From assembly GCF_009455635.1 (NCBI RefSeq), contig NZ_QPER01000001.1, positions 186,001-250,000 of the forward strand: a DNA stretch of 64,000 bases. Direction: 5' to 3'. The DNA comes from Paraburkholderia agricolaris. Lineage in GTDB: Bacteria; Pseudomonadota; Gammaproteobacteria; Burkholderiales; Burkholderiaceae. The number at the start of each line of letters is the position of its first letter. The stretch's first letter is position 1. Position numbers and translations under genes: made by a program. The notes under the pieces were generated by a model, which was not told the origin of the DNA, did not search any database, and saw only the letters and a program-made list of their open reading frames with translations. Below, piece after piece: positions 56,820-64,000 of the stretch.

Positions 56820-58673
56820 TCAGTCGAAAGACATCGCCGCCACGTCGGCCTGTCCGCGCAGCAGGGCCACGCTCTCATCCGCCTCGATCAGCACGAAACC
56901 GCTCGCCTCGTGCTTCGCGCGCCGCTTCGCCAGCGCCGCGACGGACGCAATTTCTTCGCTGCTATAGAACGACGGACCACCGTCCGACTCGACGCGCACG
57001 CAGCCGATCGCCATTGTCACGAAGCCAAAGAAGGTCGGATTGCCGCGCCGGTCTTCACCGTGGATGCCGCCGGCGAGCCGGTCGGCGGGCGCGTAAAAGC
57101 GCTGGGCGCCTTCGTTGAACAGGTGAATCGCGCGCAGTACGCGGTCATTCCAGTCCTCGCTCTGGAACAGGATCAGGAAGTCGTCGCCGCCGACGTGGCC
57201 GAGGAAATCGCGGGTCGGGTCGCACACGTCGGCGAGTACGGCGGCCGCGAATTTCAGCACTTCATCGCCTTGCCAGTAACCGTACTGATCGTTGAAGGGC
57301 TTGAAGTGGTTCAGATCGACATAGCACGCGTAGAAACCGGCGTCGTTGCCGAGCAGGCGGGCGATGTGCGAACTGATCGGGATGTTGCCCGGCAGGAAGG
57401 TCAGCGGGTTCGCGTAGCGCGCGGCTTCGATGCGCACCTCGGTGACCGCGCGCACCAGATTCTCGCCGGTGCCGAGACCGGCGTATTTGCCGTGTTTGTC
57501 GGTGATGACGAAGCCGTCGGCGAGGTAACGCTGGTCGTCGCTGGCAAGCAGTTTGGCCATTTGCTCGACGGTCATCGATTGTTCGATGATTACCGGCGAT
57601 GCGTTCGCAAACTGCAGGCAGGGCCGCTTGCCGAACAACTCACGGTGGTACGGCAGTGCGTAGCGATCCATGAAACTGCGGCGGTTGATGAGCGCCACCG
57701 GTTCGTCGTTCTCGACCACCGCCACCGCGTGCAGATCGGGCAGACGGTTGAACAGTTCGAGCACGTCGTTGTTGGTGGCATGACGCGGTAAGGCGGGCGC
57801 ATGCACCATCATCTTTGCCGACGCCATGCCGCCCGACGGCGATGCGCTGCTCAACGTGCGCGTCGTTTCCGGGAACACGGCGATGTGGCCGGAGAGCAGC
57901 GCGTCGCGGGCGTCGTCGGTGACGCTGCGGGACGGCTGCGCATGCGGGCGGCCGAAGAAATAGCCTTGCCCGCAGCCGATCCCCATGTCGCGCACCACGA
58001 TCAGATCCGCTTCGTCCTCGATGCCTTCGGCCACCAGTCTGGCGCCGCTCGCGTTGGCGAAGTGCTGCATGGCGCGCACGGCTTCGAACTTGAGCGAATC
58101 GCTGGAGATGCCGTGAATGAAGAATCGGTCGATCTTCACGACGTCCGGTTGCAGGCGCACCCATAGATTCATGCTGGCGTTCGCGGTGCCGTAGTCATCG
58201 AGTGCGAATTGCGCGCCCTCGGTCCGCAGCGCCGAAATCACCGGCACAAAACTGGCGACGTCCAGAATCGTGCTCTGCTCGGTCAGCTCGATCACGATCC
58301 GTTGCGGATCGACGCCGCGATGGCGCAGCAGTGCGAGCGTGTCGTCGCGTGCTTCGGCCAGCCGGCGGATCGCGCCCGCGCTGAAATTGAGAAACAGCTT
58401 GCCGTCGAAATCGAGCCTCGCGAACGCGTCGATGCACGTGCGTGCGGCGGCCTGCTCGAGTTCGAGCGTGCAGCCCTCGGCGAGTGCCTGCGAAAAAAGC
58501 GCGAACGGTGCTTCGAGCGAGGTGCCGGACGGCCCGCGAATCAGACCTTCGTAGCCGAGGATCGCGCCGCCGTCGAAATCGATGATTGGCTGGAATACGG
58601 CGGACAGATCACGCCGGGCGATCAACTCCTCGATGCGCGGCGTAGCGGATCGGGAGGGCGAACGAGGTTGCAT
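56820..58673 (-). CDS. EAL-CBS-GGDEF cyclic di-GMP protein
   Basis: A 617-residue cytoplasmic protein. The N-terminal EAL domain (residues 15-245) keeps the likely catalytic set E42, N96, E129, D159-D160, K180, E216 and Q236, with signature EGL. Two CBS-like motifs lie about 290-410. The C-terminal GGDEF domain has D453 in YVDLNHFK and GGDDF at 495-499. A proper RxxD inhibitory site is missing before the loop (PTRD). Both phosphodiesterase and cyclase activity are possible; CBS domains suggest nucleotide control. Confidence 0.9.
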   Translation of the reverse strand: MQPRSPSRSATPRIEELIARRDLSAVFQPIIDFDGGAILGYEGLIRGPSGTSLEAPFALFSQALAEGCTLELEQAAARTCIDAFARLDFDGKLFLNFSAGAIRRLAEARDDTLALLRHRGVDPQRIVIELTEQSTILDVASFVPVISALRTEGAQFALDDYGTANASMNLWVRLQPDVVKIDRFFIHGISSDSLKFEAVRAMQHFANASGARLVAEGIEDEADLIVVRDMGIGCGQGYFFGRPHAQPSRSVTDDARDALLSGHIAVFPETTRTLSSASPSGGMASAKMMVHAPALPRHATNNDVLELFNRLPDLHAVAVVENDEPVALINRRSFMDRYALPYHRELFGKRPCLQFANASPVIIEQSMTVEQMAKLLASDDQRYLADGFVITDKHGKYAGLGTGENLVRAVTEVRIEAARYANPLTFLPGNIPISSHIARLLGNDAGFYACYVDLNHFKPFNDQYGYWQGDEVLKFAAAVLADVCDPTRDFLGHVGGDDFLILFQSEDWNDRVLRAIHLFNEGAQRFYAPADRLAGGIHGEDRRGNPTFFGFVTMAIGCVRVESDGGPSFYSSEEIASVAALAKRRAKHEASGFVLIEADESVALLRGQADVAAMSFD

Positions 58674-58879
58674 GGCAGTTAGGCGTAGCGATCGACCTAC
58701 GACTTATCGACCTATCCGGCATGGAATTAAGTGAACTTTTAGTGAAGCGTTGCACCGGCGTGGTGCGCCCGCCAGTATCGGCGGCGGGCTCGCTACCGTC
58801 TGGGTTTGCCGCGGCCAGGACTTTGCCTATGCCGTCCGGCTGAGGCGACAGCGGCGGCATTTGAGCGTGAAATAACAAA

Positions 58880-58900
58880 AAAGCCGCACAAGGCGGCTTT
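58880..58900 (-). terminator. Terminator of the symporter gene
   Basis: AAAGCCGC (58880-58887) pairs with GCGGCTTT (58893-58900). The A run at 58877-58882 gives a T tail leftward. Confidence 0.65.
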
Positions 58901-58958
58901 CTTCAAATGACGCTCAGGGAGGGCGCTTATGAATGTCCTGTTTGCATTGCGCGCATAT

Positions 58959-59987
58959 TCACCGGCGCGCGACGGCAGCGGCGGCCCGCTCGCGCGAGGC
59001 CGCGCGGGTTTCACCGCTCATGTCGCGAGCCCCCCAGCGCTGCGCGAGCGCGGCGCACACCATCAACTGGATCTGGTGGAACAACATCAGCGGCAAGACC
59101 ACGGCCCCCACCGCGTGCGCGGCGAAAATCACTTTGGCCATCGGCACTCCGGCAGCGAGGCTTTTCTTCGAACCGCAGAAGATGATCGTGATCTGGTCGG
59201 CGCGGTCGAAGCCGAGCCGCTTGCTGACCACGATCGTCACGGCCAGCGCGAGGGCGAGCAGCACAACGCTGATCAACACCAGTCCGCCGAGCGCGGACAG
59301 CGGGATCTGGTGCCACAGGCCTTCGTTCACGGCCTCGCTGAATGCTCCGTACACCACCAGCAGGATCGAGCCCTGGTCGACGAACTTCAGCACGCCGCGG
59401 TTGCGCTCGATCCACTTGCCGATCAGCGGGCGCAGCAGTTGTCCGGCCACGAACGGCACCAGCAATTGCAGAACGATATTGCCTACCGTATGCCACGGCG
59501 AGGCGCCGCCGCTTGCAGCCTGATTGGTGACAACGAGGCTGACGAGCGCGGGGGTGATGAAGATGCCCAGCAGGCTCGAGGCCGACGCGCTGCATACGGC
59601 GGCCGGTACGTTGCCTTTGGCAATCGAGGTGAACGCAATAGACGACTGAACCGTCGACGGCAGCGTGCAGAGGAAGAGGACCCCCGCATAGAGCGCCGGC
59701 GTGACAAGTGGCGAAAGGAGCGGCTTAAGCGCGAGACCGAGCAGCGGGAACAGCGCGAACGTGCTGAGCAGTACGACCAGATGCAGGCGCCAATGCGTCG
59801 CGCCCGCTACGATCGCCTCGCGTGAGAGCTTGGCGCCGTGCAGGAAAAACAGTAGGCCGACTGCAACGTTCGTCACCCAGTTGAACCCGACAGCGGCCTG
59901 CCCATGGACCGGCAGGAAGCTGGCAAGGATCACGGTGCTCACAAGACACAAGGTGAAATTGTCGGGAAGCAGTTTCGGGCGAGCCAT
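58959..59987 (-). CDS. Bile acid:sodium symporter family transporter (YfeH-like)
   Basis: A 342-residue inner-membrane protein with ten segments. FFLHGAKLSREAI, LPSTVQSSIAFTSIAKGN and FCGSKKSLAAGVPMAKV are diagnostic of the bacterial SBF/YfeH group related to bile-acid and arsenite transporters; the crossing-motif region holds the Na+ sites in relatives. The substrate is probably an organic anion. The ATG at 59987 lacks a good ribosome site, but the N-terminus fits the family. Confidence 0.9.
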   Translation of the reverse strand: MARPKLLPDNFTLCLVSTVILASFLPVHGQAAVGFNWVTNVAVGLLFFLHGAKLSREAIVAGATHWRLHLVVLLSTFALFPLLGLALKPLLSPLVTPALYAGVLFLCTLPSTVQSSIAFTSIAKGNVPAAVCSASASSLLGIFITPALVSLVVTNQAASGGASPWHTVGNIVLQLLVPFVAGQLLRPLIGKWIERNRGVLKFVDQGSILLVVYGAFSEAVNEGLWHQIPLSALGGLVLISVVLLALALAVTIVVSKRLGFDRADQITIIFCGSKKSLAAGVPMAKVIFAAHAVGAVVLPLMLFHQIQLMVCAALAQRWGARDMSGETRAASRERAAAAVARR

Positions 59988-60434
59988 GGCGGAATCTCGA
60001 TTCGGTGATGCGAAAAGCGGGGCGCGCGAATGCGCCCGACTCAGGCTATGAAAAACGCCTATTGTTGCTAAAAACCGATTGAATATGCAAATTCATTTGC
60101 CGAATCGATTAATGAGCGTTGCGCATTAAAACGCTGAATCAGCGGGCCTCAGTCCATGCTCACGGTCAGTTCCAGTATTGGCGAGCGCATCGGTTTGGTC
60201 CACTGCCGTTTTGACAATCCGGCGAAAAATCCGCGGGGGATTCGTCATGCGAAAGCACCTTCCGCGGATCTCGGGACAGCCGTTCCAGCAAGCTGTTTCA
60301 ATGCTTTCGCGCAAGGGCTCTGTCGCGGAAAAACGTCGCAGTAACAAGGTGTTACAACAGCCGTCGAGGCCTAACACTTTTTGGCTCGACACCCTTTGCC
60401 GGCAACCATAAATTACTGATCAAAGGCCATCGGG
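59988..60434. other. Intergenic region between symporter and glycine-rich protein genes
   Basis: About 450 bases with no supported gene. AT-rich near the symporter start. Short inverted repeats such as GTGTTA/TAACAC near 60350-60380 are seen, but none is convincing. Confidence 0.35.
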
Positions 60435-61076
60435 ATGCCCCGCGCCGCAGCAGACATGCGGCGCGTGCGCCGATCCCAGAACAAGTCCATCGCAGCTCGA
60501 ACGGTGGGCTTCAGGCAGCTCTTCGGGCATGTGAGTCACTTGGTGGACGGGTTGTCGAGAACGAAGCACTGGGCATTGGGCGCGGTTATCACTGCGTTGT
60601 GCTCGTTCGCCTACGCAAAAGTGCCGGGCATGCCGCACGGCGGCGGCGGTTCGCATGCGGTGTTTAGCCACGCAATGCGAGGCGATGCGCACAACGGTGG
60701 CTACTACCATGGCGCCGCCAATGTCAGGCAGCCTCGCACCAACGTGGCCGACAATAACGCACGCTTGCCGCGTGGCGGCGCGAATTTCGCCGGCAACTAC
60801 CGCAACGGCTTTGGCGGCTACAATCCGGGTATGCGCCGTGTGGCCGGCCCGGGTGGATATCCCAACGACGGCCGCGGCGGTATGCAGTACGCCGACGCTA
60901 TGACACCGGTCAGCGCCGAATCGCGCGGGGTACCGCGGCCACCGCCTAACGCGCCAATTCGCACCGGTTCGATTCGTGCCGACGTCGCCCGGTATAACGA
61001 AGAGCGCGGTGCCGCGCGCGCCATGCAGCGTCCGGGGGATGACCCACGTCAGCAGGAAGGTCCGTACCGCAACTAA
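60435..61076 (+). CDS. Glycine/asparagine-rich exported hypothetical protein
   Basis: A 213-residue frame. A hydrophobic signal-like stretch HWALGAVITALCSFAYA starts near residue 45, after a long basic leader, so the true start may be a later codon such as GTG at 60531. The mature region is rich in Gly, Asn, Arg and Tyr (PHGGGGSHAVFSHAMRG, NYRNGFGGYNPGM), low complexity and likely disordered or surface-associated. No domain recognised. Confidence 0.6.
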   Translation: MPRAAADMRRVRRSQNKSIAARTVGFRQLFGHVSHLVDGLSRTKHWALGAVITALCSFAYAKVPGMPHGGGGSHAVFSHAMRGDAHNGGYYHGAANVRQPRTNVADNNARLPRGGANFAGNYRNGFGGYNPGMRRVAGPGGYPNDGRGGMQYADAMTPVSAESRGVPRPPPNAPIRTGSIRADVARYNEERGAARAMQRPGDDPRQQEGPYRN

Positions 61077-61634
61077 TCACCGCGTGGGCGTCGAGTTCGT
61101 CGCCCGCGCTCAAGGTGCTCCCACAGCGCTTTTCGTCCCACCGAATTTCCCTGGTTCCTACCGCGAAATCCGCATCTCCGGCTCTCAAACCGGCTTACTG
61201 CGGGATTACACGCCACTGCTGTTCAAAACCCCCTGTCAATGTGACGTTTCGACGCCACACTTTTTTGAAAACATCCGGCAGCAAATCGTGACCCGTTGTC
61301 AAATTCGAGCGATTTTGGCGCGGCGCGTCATCCACCTGTCATCTGAGCCGTTATCAACCGGTCGGGCGCAATCTCAGTAACGCTTTGCGCCGAACCGCGA
61401 AGTCCGCCGCGATGCGGTGACGGCATGCGCCGCGACAGCTTTATCAGGCTGATAAATGACAAAACTAATCAGAACGCTATACCCGCAATAACCCACGATA
61501 TTTTTGTCCATAAAAATGGTCCGCAAAGATGGTCTCGCCCAGATTGGCTCGATGATCGAACGGACAACAACAACGGTTCGCGCGAGCGCCCCCTTTCGCA
61601 CAGCCACACCCTTTTGACAAAGACAGGAGAACCC
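61077..61634. other. Long control region upstream of the second porin
   Basis: About 560 bases without a gene. It holds the palindrome TTTATCAG-G-CTGATAAA (61440-61456) and AT-rich DNA near 61460-61520 where a promoter is expected. An upstream frame joined to the porin is not a natural extension. Confidence 0.4.
61440..61456. promoter_or_regulatory. 17-bp palindrome upstream of the porin
   Basis: TTTATCAGGCTGATAAA is perfectly symmetric around one G, about 180 bases before the porin ATG. Confidence 0.5.
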
Positions 61635-62723
61635 ATGAAAACAAGCATCAGCCGTGCGCTGAAGACCACCCTCAAGGCAACCGCGTGTGCCGCTCTGCTG
61701 GCCAGTGCCTCATCTGCTTTTGCGCAATCGAGCGTGCAACTCTACGGCCAGGTCGACGAGTGGGTCGGTGCGCAGAAATTCCCGGGCAACAAGACCTCGG
61801 TCCAGGTATCCGGCGGCGGCATGTCCACGTCGTACTGGGGCCTGAAGGGGGCTGAGGATCTGGGCAACGGCTACAAGGCGATTTTCGCAATCGAAGGCTT
61901 CTTCCTCGCGCAGAACGGCCAGTACGGCCGCTTCACGGGCGACACGATGTTCTCGCGTAACGCGTACGTCGGTATCGAATCGCCCTACGGCACGGTGACG
62001 GCAGGCCGTCTGACCACGCCGCTGTTCGTGTCGACGATTCTGTTCAACCCGTTCATCGACTCGTACGTGTTCTCGCCGATGATCGCTCACACGTATCTCG
62101 GTCTCGGCACGTTCCCGACCTACACGACCGATCAGGGCGTGACCGGCGACTCGGGCTGGAGCAACGCAGTGTCGTACTCGTCGCCGAACTTCAACGGCCT
62201 GACCGCGACCGCGATGTACGCACTCGGCAATACCGCGGGCCAGAACGGCGCGAAGAAGTGGAGCGGCCAGGTGCTGTACTTCCACGGCCCGTTCGCAGCG
62301 ACCGCGGTGTACCAGTACGTGAACTTCAACAACGTGCCGGGCGACCTCGGCAGCTTCGATACGTCGGGCGTTCCGGGGCTGAAGAGCCAGAGCGTGGCGC
62401 AAGCCGGCGTGACGTACGACCTGAAGTTCGTGAAGTTCTACGGCCAATACATGTACACGTATAACCAGCAGACCATCTCGAGCTGGCACGTGAATACGGG
62501 TCAGGGCGGCGTAACGGTACCGGCCGGCCCGGGTTCGGTGATGGCGTCGTATGCCTATTCGCGCGACGGCGGCGGCCTGAACCAGACTCGCCAGACGGCA
62601 TCGATTGGCTACGATTACCCGCTGTCCAAGCGCACGGATATCTACGCGGCTTATATGTACGACAAGATCAGCAGCCAGTCGAGCGGCGACACGTACGGCG
62701 TCGGCCTGCGCGCCAAGTTCTAG
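61635..62723 (+). CDS. OmpC-type porin
   Basis: A 362-residue porin with signal ending SAFAQ, then SSVQLYGQVDEWVGAQK and a C-terminal strand ending GVGLRAKF. The constriction segment reads TAGRLTTPLF, different from the TMGRQYN of the other porin, so selectivity should differ. AGGAGAA precedes the ATG at 61635, and a perfect terminator follows. Confidence 0.92.
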   Translation: MKTSISRALKTTLKATACAALLASASSAFAQSSVQLYGQVDEWVGAQKFPGNKTSVQVSGGGMSTSYWGLKGAEDLGNGYKAIFAIEGFFLAQNGQYGRFTGDTMFSRNAYVGIESPYGTVTAGRLTTPLFVSTILFNPFIDSYVFSPMIAHTYLGLGTFPTYTTDQGVTGDSGWSNAVSYSSPNFNGLTATAMYALGNTAGQNGAKKWSGQVLYFHGPFAATAVYQYVNFNNVPGDLGSFDTSGVPGLKSQSVAQAGVTYDLKFVKFYGQYMYTYNQQTISSWHVNTGQGGVTVPAGPGSVMASYAYSRDGGGLNQTRQTASIGYDYPLSKRTDIYAAYMYDKISSQSSGDTYGVGLRAKF

Positions 62724-62827
62724 GCGTCCGGGTCGAGGCGGGCGGCATTTGCAAGCGGATGCCGCGAGACGCCATGCCGGCTGATACCGGCACTGACACG
62801 CAGCAATACGCAGCAACGCGCAACACC

Positions 62828-62863
62828 GCCAAAGCCCACCTTCCCAGGAAGGTGGGCTTTGGC
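62828..62863 (+). terminator. Perfect-stem terminator after the porin
   Basis: A 17-bp perfect stem spanning 62828-62863 with only CA at the tip. No T run follows directly, but the stem is very stable. Confidence 0.65.
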
Positions 62864-62968
62864 GCTTCTGGCGTTCATTCTTCGTTTGCGCATCGGCTCG
62901 ATTTGCCGCCCGGCTTTTGATAAACCCGGCAGAATGGCGTCGATTGATTCCTGAAGCGAGCGATTGAG

Positions 62969-63907
62969 ATGGATACCCTCGTCAGCATGAAAGTGTTCCG
63001 CCACGTGGTTGAAGTCGGCAGCTTTGTCGGAGCGGCCGAACGCATGGAGATGTCGGCGGCCATGGCGAGCAAGCACGTCATGCACCTCGAACAGCAACTC
63101 GGCGCACGTTTGCTCAACCGCACCACGCGTCGCGTCGCACCGACCGAGGCGGGCCGCGAATACTATGAGCGCCTGAGCCAGGTGCTCACCGAACTCGAAG
63201 AAGCCGAACAGGTGGTCGGCGCGGCGAGCGTCGTGCCGCAGGGACGCTTGCGGGTGTCGTCGTTGTCGGCGTTCGGCTTGAGCCACGTGATGGCCGCCGT
63301 GGCCGACTATGCCGCACAGTATCCGCAGGTCACCGTCGACATGACCTTGTCCGACCGGGTAGTGGAACTGATCGACGAAGGTTTTGACGTGGCGATCCGG
63401 GCGTCGCCGAGCGGGCTGAAATCGTCTTCGCTGATTGCCCGGCAGATTGCGACTGCTCATCTGGTGCTGTGCGCGTCGCCCGCCTATCTGCGCCGGCACG
63501 GCACGCCAAAGACCGTCGCCGAGCTGGCGCGTCACAATTATCTGCAGTACGCAGGCGTGTCCGCGCTCGAAATCGCACCCGCAACCGGCGATGCTTCGTC
63601 GCGCGTGCGATTAACCGGAAATCTGATCGTCAACCACCTGGAGGCGCAGCGCGTGATCGTACTGCAAGGCGCGGGAATCGCGATGCTCGGCACCGAGGTG
63701 ATCGGCGACGATCTGGCGGCCGGGCGCCTCGTGCCCTTGCTGGTGGACGACGTGCCGCCGCGCGAGTTGCCGATCCATGTGGTTTATGCGAGCCGTCGGC
63801 ATCTGTCGGCCAAGGTGCGCTCGTTTGTCGACTTCCTGGCCGACCGTTTTGCCAATGAATCGCTTTGGCCTTCGCTCGAGCAGATCAAGGCACTGGCGGT
63901 TCGCTAG
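62969..63907 (+). CDS. LysR family transcriptional regulator
   Basis: A 312-residue regulator. The N-terminal winged helix reads FRHVVEVGSFVGAAERMEMS, then KHVMHLEQQLGARLLNRTTR. The rest is the periplasmic-binding-protein-like effector domain (LSDRVVELIDEGFDVAIRASP, GAGIAMLGTEVI). It belongs to the short-helix CrgA/DsdC-like group with the (V/R)xxG...LVPL ending. No divergent target gene lies directly upstream, because the porin points the same way. Bases 63908-64000 hold no feature I can support. Confidence 0.92.
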   Translation: MDTLVSMKVFRHVVEVGSFVGAAERMEMSAAMASKHVMHLEQQLGARLLNRTTRRVAPTEAGREYYERLSQVLTELEEAEQVVGAASVVPQGRLRVSSLSAFGLSHVMAAVADYAAQYPQVTVDMTLSDRVVELIDEGFDVAIRASPSGLKSSSLIARQIATAHLVLCASPAYLRRHGTPKTVAELARHNYLQYAGVSALEIAPATGDASSRVRLTGNLIVNHLEAQRVIVLQGAGIAMLGTEVIGDDLAAGRLVPLLVDDVPPRELPIHVVYASRRHLSAKVRSFVDFLADRFANESLWPSLEQIKALAVR

Positions 63908-64000
63908 GCACGTTGCCTGGCTATGTCGGGCGGCGCCTGCGTTCGGTCACCGCCGTCCTGCCGTTTCTGCGCCTGTTATTGCAACTTACCGTGCTATGCC

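Noticed and set aside
61425..61634. N-terminal extension of the second porin by 70 residues
   Set aside because: It would place the signal peptide internally; ATG at 61635 has AGGAGA at good distance.

Overview
The window looks like ordinary chromosome from a Burkholderiales bacterium, most likely Paraburkholderia or Burkholderia. This is inferred from high GC, many OmpC-type porins, an inward-rectifier K+ channel that from memory closely resembles KirBac1.1 of B. pseudomallei, short H-NS-type proteins, an indolepyruvate oxidoreductase of the long fused type, and abundant LysR/AraC/IclR/LacI regulators. I see no transposase, integrase, phage gene or CRISPR array. The only repeat-like element is a large inverted repeat at about 38.0-38.6 kb.

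Left part (1-18.5 kb): a truncated exported protein, a Lon-like AAA+ ATPase, an FAD oxidoreductase of the L-2-hydroxyglutarate type, a high-potential iron-sulfur protein, an amidase, a dienelactone hydrolase, a nitronate monooxygenase, a periplasmic branched-chain amino acid binding protein, a JmjC-type hydroxylase, a collagen-like lipoprotein with a Thr-Pro tract, an MFS exporter, a HugZ-like flavin/heme protein, an H-NS-like protein, a cation diffusion facilitator, an Lrp-type regulator and a metallo-hydrolase/exonuclease pair.

Middle (18.5-38 kb): a strongly structured non-coding stretch precedes rlpA. Then comes the rsmI / yraN-diaA-dolP block, whose order matches E. coli yraL/yraN/diaA/yraP, followed by cytochrome c and tRNA-Ala(CGC). 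An AraC regulator is divergent from a two-subunit molybdenum hydroxylase, with a 14-bp direct repeat at 21-bp period between them. Two chemoreceptors, a TetR-SDR pair with matching operator-like dyads, a membrane diguanylate cyclase, a DUF2239 gene whose promoter is wrapped in two TACCCGGGTA palindromes, and a RutG-like pyrimidine permease complete this part.

Right part (38-64 kb): the large inverted repeat, a Na+/H+ antiporter, an EAL phosphodiesterase, cutC, the 1195-residue indolepyruvate ferredoxin oxidoreductase, and an operon of N-formylglutamate-deformylase-like enzyme, IclR regulator and YfcC-like transporter. That operon is divergent from a porin, and two copies of one palindrome lie between them. 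Next come the KirBac channel, two small paralogous proteins, and a LacI / N-acylglucosamine-epimerase-family / PfkB-kinase operon likely to feed a hexose such as mannose into fructose 6-phosphate. An EAL-CBS-GGDEF protein, a bile-acid-symporter-family transporter, a glycine-rich exported protein, a second porin and a LysR regulator finish the window.

The most informative non-coding signals are intergenic dyads or repeats that pair a regulator with its neighbours (DUF2239, IclR, AraC, TetR, LacI) and the structured region upstream of rlpA. All functional calls rest on reading the sequence and on family knowledge; no database search was run.
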